Shown: positions 43,276 to 54,564 of the stretch, piece after piece
Layout: each line of letters starts with the position of its first letter
Position numbering within the stretch: the stretch's first letter is position 1
Source of the DNA: Diphasiastrum complanatum
Taxonomy: Eukaryota; Streptophyta; Lycopodiopsida; Lycopodiales; Lycopodiaceae
NCBI GenBank assembly: GCA_029204225.1
Contig: CM055093.1
Coordinates: 22,191,436 to 22,255,435 of the forward strand
DNA length: 64,000 nucleotides
Direction: 5' to 3'
The notes under the pieces: generated by a model
What the model saw: only the letters and a program-made list of their open reading frames with translations
Database searches by the model: none
What the model was told of the DNA's origin: nothing
Made by a program: the position numbers and the translations under genes

Positions 43276-46200
43276 TCAATGCTCTGCCTCAAACTCAGAT
43301 GAATGCTCCGGAGACAACTCAGGGCCCCGAGCTGACTCTCGCAACTAATATCTATGTTTGTCTGGTACTGGCATGGGCTGTGTATCCGAGGGGGAAGAGT
43401 CGTCATCCCCATCCTCCCAATCTGCCTCCGCATCAGCCCCCAAGCAGGCTAAACCAACAACACCTGCTGCAGCTGGCTGTAATACAGCACCTCTACCAGC
43501 AACTGGAGCCCTGCGAGGTCGTCCTCTCTTCCCTGGCAGTTTCTGTGCCCTGCCTTTCTTGTTCGGTGCACCCTTGGGCCTTCCTGGCCTCTTGCGGACG
43601 AGGGGAGCCGTCAATGCCTCATCACCCCCATGCAGATCACCTGGCTGACTAGGCTGAGCCCAAGCTGCGGCCGGCTGGGATAGAGTAGCCAAAGATGGGT
43701 GTCCCTGTGCAGCTGATAGTGGAGGATAGGTCCGAGGAGTGTGTGCCCGTGGGCCTGCTGTTGGTGGAGGAACTAGATGTGGAGGGGCCGTCCCTGTAGG
43801 AGGCAAGTACAGCGGCGATAAGTACTGAAAGGGGCGTTGTGGTGGACGGTACTGGTACATCCTGGGTGCTGCCAAAGGAGGAGGATGTGCTGTGGGTGCT
43901 GCCAAAGGAGGAGCCGGTGCCGTGGGTGCTGCCAATGGAGGAGGATGTGTCGTGGGTGCTGCCATTGGAGGAGCGTTTGTAGATGTGGGTGCTACAAGAG
44001 AAGATCTGGGCACAGATGGTGGCCTGCCATGGAGACCTGCTGCTGCAAAAGTGGATGGCGATGAAGGGGCTGTAGGCCTCAACGGTATCGGTGGCACTGG
44101 AGGTGTTGTGCGGCGCACATACACCCTCTGAGGAATTGGAGGAACTGCAGGCACCTCGTGTAGCTGCTCTGGCTGAGACTCTGTGTAGGGCATGCTGGCT
44201 AGAGAGGATGGGGGTGCCCTGACGCTCGGCATCTGCTGGGCCTCTAAATCCAAGTCTGCAATCAAGTCGTCCAGTTGGGCATCCGAATACAAATGGTCTG
44301 GGCTCTGGGACTCATCATGAGCACCATCCTCGGGAACATCTCGTGCCTCATCCTGTGCACCATGCGAACCCGGCATGGCCTCCCAATCGGTACAATCAAA
44401 GTCATCTCGTGATTCCTCTGGTGTGCTGTCATAGAAATACCCATGGCTCTGTGATGCACGCATCCAAGCAGCTGCGGAAGGTAAACCCAAATCAGTCTGC
44501 CCCCTATCAAGAGCCTCCTCCATCATATCAACATAAGAAGGTATGCCACTGGCCCCACCTGTGTGCCCTGCCCGTCTCCCGGTATAATCTGTGGCATGTG
44601 TCCCACCTCTACCACGTGATGCACCTATGACCCCTGCTCTAGGCGTGTGCCTAACACTTGTATCATATGCCTCATCCCGCTCTGATCTGGCGAACACAAC
44701 CCGAATAGGCTCATCCTCATCCTGATCATCCTCTGACACTGGCTCATCTGCCTCGTACAATGGGGGCTCTCTGTGCTCAAGCCCAAGCTCTCTCTCTCTC
44801 TCATCTCGGCAAGCTCCCTCTCTCTCTCTGCCATCAACTGTGTGCCCAAGTCATCTGCAGGCATGGGATGGGTGCTGTCCGTAGGCAAGTTAACCTGGCG
44901 CTCCAAATCGGATATCTTCGTCTGCAAGGTTTAAAATTGGCATGTCAGAGAAACAACTCTATCAAGAAATGAAACCAACATACCAGGAGTCAACCAACAT
45001 GCTATGAAAGGTTAGCTTATCACCTGCAATGCGCTCATAATGGTCGGAAGTCTCCTGGCGAGACGTGCGTTGGTGCTACAGAACACCAACTGCTCCAACT
45101 GACTCACTGACAACCGGTTTCTTCTCCTCGTGTGAATGAGTGCCCATGTGCTCCAATTACGCTCACACACGGAGGCAGCACAATCCTATGGTGCGTGCAT
45201 TGAAATACTTCAGCACATTGTCTTCAACGAAACACAACAATGGAGGATAAAATGAGATGCATACCTGAGAAAGGACACGCAGTGCAAGACGCTGTATAGA
45301 TGGGTATGTGCTACCGAACATGGTCCACCAGGTAATGGGTAGCTGCCTCCTCTCTGGATCCTGAGCAGCCGGGTGGCCGAATGTGCCCATGCCGAAACGA
45401 AATGCAGCGAGCTCCTCCATGAGCCTGATAGGATCCAAACCTATGTGTGGACCCACCCTGTGAATGTACTGAAGCCAATCGGCCTCGAGCTCCCTGTCTG
45501 CGATCTGTGTCGGAGAGAGGAAGAGGGGATGCAGCATGTGTGCAACGCTGTGGATACTCCTGTGGAAGTAGTTCCACCGCGTCTCCCAGATGAACTTCAG
45601 CTCTGTCATCCTGCAGGTGAGAGGCATGTGGTTTAGGGCATTACGAAAAAACGTAACATCGATAGAAAAACAAACTAGCAAACACTGAAAAGATAAAGAA
45701 CAATTACAACACTGTACCGCTTACCTCTCTGGCTGCAAGATGGGCAGCTGCAAGAACTGTCCAATCCGGTCCATGAGCTCATATACCAGTCCAAGTGTCG
45801 ACCCCTCGCTGTCAGCCATGCGGAGCACAATGTAAAGTGGTCGAAGCAGTCCTGACAATGTCTGTGCATCCCTCCAAAACTGGTCTCCCCTCGTCGTGGA
45901 AGAAAAGTGCTCCCCATCCTCAGTGCGCGAAAATGTACTGGCACACCAAAGATCACTGGCAACCATCTGTAGAAGCTGCGCCCTACACCTGATCAGACGG
46001 TCGATGACCACCAAGTCGAATGCAAAGCGTGTGGGGGCTGGCTTACGGAGGTCTAGATGGCTGAACACCCGGAACATGGCAAGAACACGCCTCTTCCTCG
46101 TGACAAAAGTCACCAGGAAGAGGGCCTCACGGACGATGGCTCTAACCCAGGGAAGTGCACCTATGTCCCCCATCAGAAGGTCTATGTCGTGCGCGGCACA

Positions 46201-47555
46201 GGGGGTATGAACAATGTGAGGGAACTCGGCCTCTAGCAGTACACCCATCTGAATGCAGTTCGTGGCATTGTCCGTCACCACTGTGACGACATGCTGTGGG
46301 CCTATGGACAGGATGGAAGACCTGATGACATCAAACATGAACTCTGCAGATATGACTCTCCCCCCCCTGCTGCAATCCACTGCCCTCAAAAACTGTGTGC
46401 CCATGCAGCTGGAGACCAGTATGTTGAGGATCGGCCTCCTCCTGACATCAGTCCAGCCATCAGACATGATGCTGCAACCGTAAGTGGCCCAGTGGCGACG
46501 TAGAGGCTCCATCTCTCTAGACAGTGACTCGACCCTATCCCTCAGCATGTGTGTGCGGACAACCTCTGAACTAGGGACTCTCCAGCTAGGGCTGACAGAC
46601 TGTGCAAGGCGGAAGGCCCTTCTGAAGGGCTCGGAGTCGGTGATGGCAAATGGAAGGTTCAGCTCATAAATCAGGCTGGCCACGGCCTGTGTGGCCTCTC
46701 TATCCATGTACGGCTGATGCGCGCCGCGAATGCTCTGCTGCCTAAGAACTCTCCCAGCTAAGCGACGGGTAGCGGACCTCCAGCACGGTGCACCAAACGT
46801 GACGGGAATGGATGATGACGCGACAGCCTGGGCACTAGTGGATGCATCAGCTGTAGACGTGGAATGGGGAGAGTGGGATGCACTGGCCGGGATGGGTGCA
46901 GCAGCGTAAGTGGGGTACATCGGTGGAGGGTGGACATCTGGCATGGGATACGAAAACTGCTGGGTAGGGTGGTCATCCGGATGTGAAGGGAGGGAGGAAG
47001 GGATCTCCTCAACATCCTGGAAGAAAGTCGTAAACTGGGGGAGTGCGAGCAACAGTAGGTGGTGGTGGAACCACAGTGGCAACTGGCGGACGCGGTGGGA
47101 CAAGATCCACCGGAATGGGTGTAGATGGGGGTGCGTGAGGCGGAACTGTCTGAGAGGGACGAGGGGCAAAGGGACTGGACGAGGATGCACTCCCTCTCCT
47201 CGTGCGTGCCAGCCAAGCAGGCAGCAACTCGGGGAACCACATAAGGAGCGGTGCAAAACCGAAGAACACCCTCCGAAATGGTGTTCTCCCCCACCACAAG
47301 CCGTGGCCCGTAGGTATCCAAAAGTCGCTGCCTGACGGGAAGGAACATGCTGGCACAGGGGGCAGCATTCAGTGTGCCACCATCTCTCGCGCGTGCGCCG
47401 AGTAGGTGACCTTTAAGGCGAGTGAGGGTGGCAACGAACTCTGTCATGCAATATCGACAGCGCACTATTCTTGCACCGGACTTGTTAGACTTGTCGGGAA
47501 CCCGCCTGACAATGTCCACCTCGTCTCACAGATCGGCAAGGTTGGAATGCACCAT
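43276..47555 (-). pseudogene. E1 transposase (BED-DUF659-hAT-AT-hook), inactivated
   Basis: Same four exons as E2: 45725-47555, 45265-45610, 45024-45185 and 43276-44921, with GT-AG borders conserved. Domains: BED finger (CRYCMTEF, TRLKGHLLG), DUF659 (SDGWTDVRRRPILN; VVTDNATNCIQMG; TPCAAHDIDLL), the hAT C-terminal region (WETRWNYFHRSIHSVAHML; CERNWSTW...RRRNRL) and an AT-hook tail (KRPGRPKGAPNKK, KRGRPRRAP). Lesions seen: the conserved Trp of the BED start is a TGA stop at about 47525; a frameshift lies near 47236; a ~16-codon loss near 47030; a 2-bp gain in a CT run near 44800; and a TAG near 43344. Clearly dead. Confidence 0.85.
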
Positions 47556-47689
47556 CTCTGTAAAAAGGACTGGGGAAAGAAGGCAGAGATCTCTGTGGGT
47601 GCGATAGGAGTCGGAAGGCTTGAAAAAACCACAATAAAGGCCGAAATAGCAATAGCAGGGGAGGACGCGATCAGTGCAATGCGAAGACA

Positions 47690-47785
47690 GCCGGGAGGGC
47701 GCGGACAGTAGGGCAATGGGCGGACAGCAGGGAGGGCGCGGACAACAGGGAGGGCGCGGACAGTAGGGCGCGGGCAGGGAGAGAG
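47690..47785. repeat. GGAGGGCGCGGACA minisatellite upstream of the E1 transposase
   Basis: About five imperfect units of 14-18 bases in the transposase leader. Absent in this form from E2. Confidence 0.65.
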
Positions 47786-47959
47786 ATGAAGCGAGGGGGG
47801 GGATTAGGTTAAAAAAAAATACAGTAATATATTAAATATTAAAAAATATTATATACTAAAAAATAATATATATTGTGGTACCGCGGATCAGTATGGATCC
47901 GCGGTACCACACTGGATCCGCGATACCGGGATCCGCGGATCCTGGTACCGCTAGATCTA

Positions 47960-47961
<2 letters not shown>

Positions 47962-47999
<38 letters not shown>
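47962..47999. repeat. (TA)n tract at the right border of E1
   Basis: Pure AT/TA dinucleotides directly after the E1 tip CTATG. Confidence 0.95.
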
Positions 48000-48001
<2 letters not shown>

Positions 48002-48279
48002 TAGTTACAGCGAATCGCGATTTTGGGGGTATAGTGATCCCCAAAATCGCCAAAAATCTTCTTTTCTACTTTTCAGAATTTTTTCTAGACCTGAAATGAA
48101 CATTTTCAGGTTTATTTCATGTCCAAAAAAAATTTTGAAACTACTGAAATTAGACCTAAAACTATTGTAATCGTAATCGTATGTTCTTTCTCTCTCTACT
48201 GATACCCATATTGCCACAACAATTCTGGGCGAATCGCTGTTTTTTTTACAGCGATTCTAGAATTGCATTTATATATATC
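48000..48279. mobile_element. Small foldback-type repeat inside the TA tract
   Basis: About 280 bases between two TATATATATCATAG words. Near the left is ACAGCGAATCGC with an 11-bp hairpin stem (CGATTTTGGGG/CCCCAAAATCG). Near the right is GGGCGAATCGCTGT, an inverted near copy. No coding. It may be an unrelated miniature element that inserted in the TA tract next to E2; its exact ends are uncertain. Confidence 0.45.
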
Positions 48280-48395
48280 ATAGTACCCTCTGGTACCGCT
48301 GGTATGGTACCGCCGGTACCATATCAGTGGTACCGCCGGTACGGTACCGCCCTGGGATCCGCGGTACCAGGGCGGTACCATTTTTAATATTTTTT
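48280..48395. repeat. E2 ORF1-side terminal module
   Basis: Starts CATAGTACCCTCTGGTACCG and continues with repeated GGTACCGCCGGTACC, GATCCGCGGTACC and GGGCGGTACC words, then a T-rich stretch. It matches E4 58430-58562, which has one extra internal unit. Several words are self-complementary, as expected for binding sites of a dimer. Confidence 0.8.
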
Positions 48396-48532
48396 TTTAT
48401 TTTTTAATATATTTTTAGTAATTTTTTTTTGCATATTAACTACCAAAAAAGGACAAAAAAATGTAAAAAAAGGGGGTTCTGGGTGTAAAAAAAGAGGGTA
48501 CAGTACATGTTGCAGGGGACTGTTGCAATGGC

Positions 48533-48700
48533 ACATGGGCACTGCGAGTGAGCAGACCGAGGGGCCAATGGGAGACCAACACAGGGGGGTAGCATCACAT
48601 GGGGGCAAGTACAGAGGCACATGGGCATTGTGGGTGAGCAGACCATGGGCCCAATGGGAGACCAACACAGGGGGGAGCATCACATGGGGGCAGGTACGGA
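48533..48700. repeat. E2 subterminal ~84-bp direct repeats (two units)
   Basis: Units begin CACATGGGCACTGCGAGTGA (48533) and CACATGGGCATTGTGGGTGA (48617). Each has CCAATGGGAGACCAACACAG and CACATGGGGGCA. They lie between the terminal module and the ORF1 promoter. Confidence 0.82.
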
Positions 48701-48749
48701 GGCACATGGAGGGATGATGGGGATCCACATGGCCGATCAGGCTGTGGGG

Positions 48750-48756
48750 ATAAATA
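48750..48756 (+). promoter_or_regulatory. TATA-like box before E2 ORF1
   Basis: ATAAATA in GGGGATAAATAGGCACTC, about 175 bp upstream of the ORF1 ATG and conserved at the same place in E1 and E4. No promoter data, so tentative. Confidence 0.45.
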
Positions 48757-48929
48757 GGCACTCACAATGCCATTGTGGTCGGCATTTTCAGAGGCTGTGA
48801 GAGGGCTAGTGATAGACAGTGAGAGAGCAAGCGAGAGCCGGTGACAGGCTGTGAGAGGCTGTTTGAGAGCCAGGGTGCTGTGAGAGGGTGTTCAAGGATC
48901 AGGGTGCTGTGAGGAGAAGGTCGATCGAG

Positions 48930-49295
48930 ATGGCTGAGCGAATACCACCGAAGCCCGAGGGCGAAGCCAGGAGAAAGCTTGAGGAAGATATCCGAAGGCA
49001 CAACGAGAGGCATCGGAAGCAAGAGGCAGATATCCGAGAGATGCTGCGACAGACTCGACAGAGAAATCCGGAACCGGAGCCACCCGCCCCCGCTGTGGAT
49101 CCTGTCCCCGCTGTCGAGCTGGATCTGGATGAGCAGATCGGAATGAATTTCACACGACGGCAGCTCATCATGGTCAGGGAAAGGGCGGCCAGACGTCGGG
49201 CTAACCAGGAGGCAGCTCGGGCTAACCGGGAGGCAGAGCAAGAGCGACAAAACAATGCACCAGACGAGGGCGAGGAGTCGGTGGAGGATCAGTGA
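48930..49295 (+). CDS. E2 ORF1: small charged coiled-coil protein (121 aa)
   Basis: The ATG at 48930 starts MAERIPPKPEGEARRKLEED; other E copies share this start, whereas the reading upstream lacks an ATG. Residues ~10-45 are a highly charged helix likely to form a coiled coil (RRHNERHRKQEADIREML). Residues 46-66 are proline-rich. Then comes a conserved block (LDLDEQIGMNFTRRQLIMV), a second basic helix (RERAARRRANQEAARANREAE) and an acidic end (DEGEESVEDQ). There is no signal peptide, membrane segment or family I recognise. It lies at the opposite end of the element from the transposase, under its own TATA-like box, and converges on it. An accessory transposition factor is my inference. E3 and E4 also keep it open. 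Confidence 0.7.
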   Translation: MAERIPPKPEGEARRKLEEDIRRHNERHRKQEADIREMLRQTRQRNPEPEPPAPAVDPVPAVELDLDEQIGMNFTRRQLIMVRERAARRRANQEAARANREAEQERQNNAPDEGEESVEDQ

Positions 49296-49818
49296 GGGAT
49301 GTTTAGAATAGATGAGGTCCACCCGTATGTGGCGGACTGTTGCTATGTAGTTTTCGGCAGTTTATGGTGCAGCAAATAACTAGGTGACTGCTTAAAAAAA
49401 TGACAGTATATGTGATGTTATCCTGATACAACGGTTGAATATATACATAGTTGTTTTTTGTGCAACGCGAGCCTGGTCATGTAAGATGCAATGTTTGTAA
49501 TTTTTTTAAATGCAGATGTATTACATGTGTTTATTCAATGTCGTTTGGGGTGTAGGGGTGATTGTTGTGCTCATGATGTAGGTGCATATATGTGAAGCTA
49601 GCATTCACTTCAAACGAAATTAAATGAAAATAGGATTCACACACGCACATAGAATTCTTCAACATAAAATAAAGCATCACATGTACAGAGCGACATACGC
49701 ACAATGTGCAGCAAATAATGTAGGCCAAACACTGTATATAATGTGAAAAATCATCTGAGTACAATGGTAGACCGTCTGCTAGAGACAAACTACTGAAACT
49801 AAAACAACAGAGCCACAA
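49296..49818. other. Spacer between convergent genes of E2
   Basis: 523 bp of AT-rich DNA with no gene, between the two stop codons. Transcripts from both sides must end here or overlap. The same spacer recurs at 59470-59992 in E4. Confidence 0.65.
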
Positions 49819-52800
49819 TCAATGCTCTGGCTCTGACTCAGACGAATGCTCTGGAGACAACTCAGGGCCCCGAGCTGACTCTCGCAGCCGATATCTCTGC
49901 CTGTCTGGAACTGGCATGGGCTGTGTATCCGAGGGGGAAGACTCGTCATCCTCATCCTCCCAATCAGCCTCCGCATCAGCCCCCAAGCAGGCCAAACCAA
50001 CAACACCTGCTCCAACTGGCTGTGATACTGCACCTCTACCTGTACCTGGAGCCCTGCGTGGTCGTCCTCTCCTCCCTGGCAGTTTCTGTGCCTTGCCTTT
50101 CTTGTTCGGTGCACCCTTGGGCCTGCCTGGTCTCTTGCGGACAAGAGGAGCTGTCAATGCCTCGTCACCCCCATGCAAATCACCTGGCTGGCTAGGCTGG
50201 GCCCAAGCTGAGGCCGGCTGGGATAGGGAAGCAAAAGAGGGAACTCCCTGTGCAACTGAGCGAGGAGGATGAGCTCGTGGAGTGTGTGCCCGTGGGGCTG
50301 CTGCAGGTGGAGGAACTGGCTGTGCAGGAGGCGAGTACAGTGGCGATATGTACTGAAAGGGGCGCTGTGGTGGCCGGTACTGGTACATCCTGGGTGCTGC
50401 CAAAGGAGGAGGATGTGACGTGGGTGCTACCACTGGAGGAGCCACTGTGGATGTGGGCGCTGCAAGAGAAAACCTGGGCACAGATGGTGGCCTGCCATGG
50501 AGACCTGGTGCTGCAGAAGTGGACGGCGATGGAGGGGCTGCAGGCCTAAATGGCATCGGTGGCACTGGAGGAGCTGTGCGACGCACATACACCCTCTGAG
50601 GAGCTGGAGGAACTGTAGGCACCTCATGCGGCTGCTCTGGCTGGGACTCTGTGTGTGGCATGCTGGCAAGAGATGATGGGGGCGCCCTGACACTCGGCAT
50701 CTGCTGGGCCTCTGAATCCAATGTGGCAACCAAGTCGGCCAGCTGGGCATCCGAATACAAATGCTCTGGGCTCTGGGAATCATCCTGTGCACCAGCCTCT
50801 AAATCATCCTCTGCACCGACCTCTGAATCATCCTGTGCACCGACCCCTGAATCAACCCAAGCCTCATCCCGTGCCTCATCATGTGCACCCTGTAGACCCT
50901 GCATGGCCTCCCAATCTGTGCAATGAAAGTCATCAGGTGCCTCCTCTGGTGTGCTGTCGTAGTAACGGCCATGACTCTGTGCTGCACGCATCCAAACATC
51001 TGCGGGACCGGCATCTAAACCACTCTGCCCTCTATCAAGAGCCTCCTCCATCATGTCGACATAGGTAGGTATGCCACTGCCCCCCCCTGTGTGCCCTGCC
51101 TGTCTGCCGGTATAACCTGTGCCATGTGTCCCACCTCTGCCACGTGATGCACCTGTGACCCCTGCACGTGGCGTGTGCCCTGCACCTGTATAATCTGCCT
51201 CATCCCTCTCTGGTCTGGCAAACACAACCCGAATGGGCTCATCCTCATCATGCTCATCCTCTGACACTGGCTCATCTGCCTCATACAATGGGGGCTCTCT
51301 GTGCTCAAGCCCAAGCTCTCTCTCTCTCATCTCGGCAAGCTCCCTCTCTCTCTCTGCCATCAACTGTGTGCCCAGGTCATCTGCAGGCATGGGATGGGTG
51401 CTGTCCGTAGGCAAGTCAACCTGGCGCTCCAAATCAGATATCTTCGTCTGCAAGGTTTAAAATTTGCATGTCAGAGAGACAACTTTATCAAGAAATGAAA
51501 CCAACATACCAGGAGTCAACCAACATGCTATGAAAGATTAGCTTATCACCTGCAATGCGCTCGTAATGGTCGGAAGCCTCCTGGCGAGACGTGCGTTGGT
51601 GCTACAGAACACCAACCGCTCCAACTGACTCACTGACAACCGGTTTCTTCTCCTCGTGTGAATGAGTGCCCATGTGCTCCAGTTACGCTCACACACGGAG
51701 GCAGCACAATCCTGTGGTGCGTGCATTGAAATACTTCAGCACATTGTGGCAGAGGTGAAACTTCAACGAAACACAAAAAATGGAGGATAAAATAAGATGC
51801 ATACCTGAGAAAGGACACGCAGTGCAAGACGCTGTATAGATGGGTATGTGCTACCGAACATGGTCCACCAGGTAATGGGTAGCTGCCTCCTCTCTGGATC
51901 CTGGGCAGCCGGGTGGCCGAATGTGCCCATGCCGAAACGAAATGCAGCGAGCTCCTCCATGAGCCTGATAGGATCCAAACCTATGTGTGGACCCACCCTG
52001 TGAATGTACTGAAGCCAATCGGCCTCAAGCTCCCTGTCTGCGATCTGTGTCGGAGAGAGGAAGAGGGGATGCAGCATGTGTGCAACGCTGTGGATACTCC
52101 TGTGGAAGTAGTTCCATCGCGTCTCCCATATGAACTTCAGCTCTGTCATCCTGCAGGTGAGGGGCATGTGGTTTAGGGCATTACGAAAAAGCTTAACATT
52201 GACAGAAAAACAAACTAGCAAGTACTGAAAAGATAAAGGTCAATTGCAACACTGTACCGCTTACCTCTCTGGCTGCAAGATGGGCAGCTGCAGGAACTGT
52301 CCAATCCGGTCCATGAGCTCATACACCAGTCCAAGTGTCGACCCCTCGCTGTCAGCCATGCGGAGCACAATGTAGAGTGGTCGAAGCAGTCCTGACAATG
52401 TCTGTGCATCCCTCCAGAACTGGTCTCCCCTCACCGTGGAAGAAAAGTGCTCCCCATCCTCAGTGTGCGGAAATGTACTGGCACCCCAAAGATCACTGGC
52501 AACCATCTGTAGAAGTTGGGCCCTGCATCTGATCAAACGGTCGATGACCACCAAGTCGAATGCAAAGCGCGTGGGGGCTGGCTTACGGAGGTCCAGATGG
52601 CTAAACACCCGGAACATGGCAAGAACACGCCTCTTTCTGGTGACAAAAGTCACCAGGAAGAGGGCCTCCCGGACGATGGCTCTAACCCAGGGAAGTGCTC
52701 CAATGTCCCCCATCAAAAGGTCTATGCCGTGGGCTGCACAGGGGGTATGAACAATATGAGGGAACTCGGCCTCTAGCAGTACACCCATCTGAATGCAGTT

Positions 52801-54138
52801 CGTGGCATTGTCCGTCACCACCGTGACGACATGCTGTGGGCCTATGGCTAGGATGGAAGACCTGATGACATCAAACATGAACTCTGCAGATATGACTCTC
52901 CCCCCCCTGCTGCAATCCACTGCCCTCAAAAACTGTGTGCCCATGCAGCTGGAGACCAGTATGTTGAGGATCGGCCTCCTCCTGACATCAGTCCAGCCAT
53001 CGGACATGATGCTGCAACCGTAAGTGGCCCAGTGCCGACGCAGAGGCTCCATCTCTCTAGACAAGGACTCGACCCTATCCCTCAGCATGTGTGTGCGGAC
53101 AACCTCTGAACTAGGGACTCTCCAGCTAGGGCTGACAGACTGTGCAAGGCGGAAGGCCCTTCTGAAGGGCTCAGAGTCGGCGATGGCAAAGGGCAGGTTC
53201 AGCTCGTAAACCAGACTGGCCACGGCCTGTGTGGCCTCTCTGTCCATGTGCGGCTGATGCGCGCCGCGAATGGTCTGCTGCACGAGGGCTCTCCCTGGTG
53301 GACGACGGGTGGTGGACCTCCAGCACGGTGCACCAACCGTGATGGGAATGGACGATGACGCGACAGGCTGGGCGCTGGTGGATGCATCGGCTGTAGACGT
53401 GGAATGGGGAGAGTGGGATGCACTGGCAGGGATGGGTGCAGCAGCATAGGTGGGGTGCACTGGTGGAGGGGCAACATCTGGCATGGGGTACGAAAACTGC
53501 TGGCTGAGGAGGTCATCCGGATGGGAAGGGAAGGAAGAAGGGATCTCTTCCACATCCTCGAAGGCCCGCCCAGTACCATCCTGGGCCTGCTCGGGTGGCG
53601 GAGAGTCCATGAGAAAGTCGTAGACTGGTGGAGTGCGAGCAACAGTGGGTGGTGGTGGAACCGCAGTGGCAACTGTCGGACGCGATGGGACGGGATCCAC
53701 CGGAATCTGAGCAGATGGGGGTGCATGAGGCAGAGCTGTCTGAGGGGCAAAGGGACCAGAGGAGGATGCACTCCCTCTCCTCGTGCGTGCCAGCCAAGCA
53801 GGCAGCAACTCTGGGTTAGTCACATAAGGAGCGGTGCAAAATCGGAGAACGCCCTCCGAAATGGTGTTCTCCCCTGCCACGAGCCGCGGCCCGTAGGTGT
53901 CCAATAGTCGCTGCCTGTCGGGGACGGTCATGCTGCCACAAGGGGCAGCATTCAAGGTGGCACCATTTTTGGTGCGTGCACCGAGCAGATGGCCTTTAAG
54001 GCGAGTGAGGGATGCAGCAAACTCGACGAGACAGTATCGGCAGCGCACGATCTTCTGACCGGTCTTGTTGGCCTTGTCGGCAACCCGCCTGACAATGTCT
54101 ACCTCGTCCCACAGACCGGAAAGGTCGGATTGCACCAT
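49819..54138 (-). CDS. E2 transposase, 1336 aa: BED finger, DUF659 core, hAT dimerisation, AT-hook tail
   Basis: Four exons in frame with GT-AG borders: 52265-54138, 51805-52150, 51550-51711 and 49819-51447. ATG at 54138 (MVQSDLSGLW) is conserved in E3. BED finger: W10, C33, C36, H50, C67. Residues ~85-330 are proline/serine-rich. DUF659 starts near 373 (YGCSIMSDGWTD); candidate catalytic aspartates are D380/D384 and D443 (VVTDN), with C467/H470 in TPCAAH. Exon 2 has WETRWNYFHRSIHSVAH; exon 3 has the plant hAT signature CERNWSTWALIHTRRRNRL. Exon 4 adds ~540 residues not usual in hAT transposases: a helical start, acidic and proline-rich parts and two AT-hooks at ~1231-1262 (KRPGRPKG, RRGRPRR). 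It would excise and insert E elements in the nucleus. No lesion seen. Confidence 0.88.
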
Positions 54139-54434
54139 TGCGATGGAGAAAACTAAGGACAAAACGCTGGAAAAAAAACAGCAGGGTACACTATGTGAGA
54201 GACGCTGAAAATGGGCGAAGGCAGGTTCTTGCAAATCAGATGCAAGGCAGGGCGGTCTGTGGGCGAAGGGCGACGCAAATCAGACGCAAGGCAAGGAAGA
54301 CAGGGCAGCAAAACCAGTAGCGAAGGCAGGGCAACGATGGCTGGAAAAAAATTGGGAGAGAAGAAGCGAGGGGGGCGGGTAGATTAGGTTTAAAAAAATT
54401 TCAAAAAATATTAAATATTAATTATATTAATATA

Positions 54435-54524
54435 TTATGGTACCGCGGTACCATCATGGTACCGCGGTACCAGTACGGTCCCGCGGTACCGGGATCCGCG
54501 GTACCCAGTACCGCGGGACCTATG
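54435..54524. repeat. E2 transposase-side terminal module
   Basis: Repeated GGTACCGCGGTACC and GGGATCCGCGGTACC words, ending CCGCGGGACCTATG. It is the inverted counterpart of the E3 end at 54565, so two like ends face each other across (TA)n. It differs from the ORF1-side end except for CATAG and the GGTACC words. Confidence 0.8.

Positions 54525-54564
<40 letters not shown>
54525..54564. repeat. (TA)n tract between E2 and E3
   Basis: Forty bases of TA dinucleotides with one C, forming the only DNA between two elements. Confidence 0.95.

Larger units (their letters stand above)
41727..47961 (-). mobile_element. E1: 6.2-kb two-gene hAT-like element, inactive
   Basis: CATAG at the left and CTATG at the right, each next to TA repeats. 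ORF1 runs rightward from 42450 and the four-exon transposase leftward from 47555; they converge. Its length (6235 bp) is nearly that of E2 (6245 bp). End modules: 41727-41828 and 47874-47961. The transposase has several lesions and ORF1 lacks its last residues. Confidence 0.82.
48280..54524 (-). mobile_element. E2: complete, coding-competent two-gene hAT-like element
   Basis: 6245 bp from CATAG (48280) to CTATG (54520-54524), with ATATATAT directly outside both ends. The outside 8 bp agree with a hAT-type duplication but are uninformative because they are TA repeats. Contents: left GGTACC module, two ~84-bp direct repeats, TATA-like box, ORF1 rightward, a 0.5-kb spacer, four-exon transposase leftward, right GGTACC module. 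Both genes are open through all codons by my reading. This is the reference copy for the family. Confidence 0.85.

Noticed and set aside
47009-47368. Extra proline- and serine-rich frames on both strands of the E transposases
   Set aside because: GC-rich low-complexity linker gives open frames in all phases. Only the frame carrying BED, DUF659 and hAT motifs is real.
48384-48761. 125-codon minus-strand frame repeated at 58558-58935
   Set aside because: It covers the subterminal repeats of E2/E4. Similarity is due to element duplication, and no start context or motif is present.
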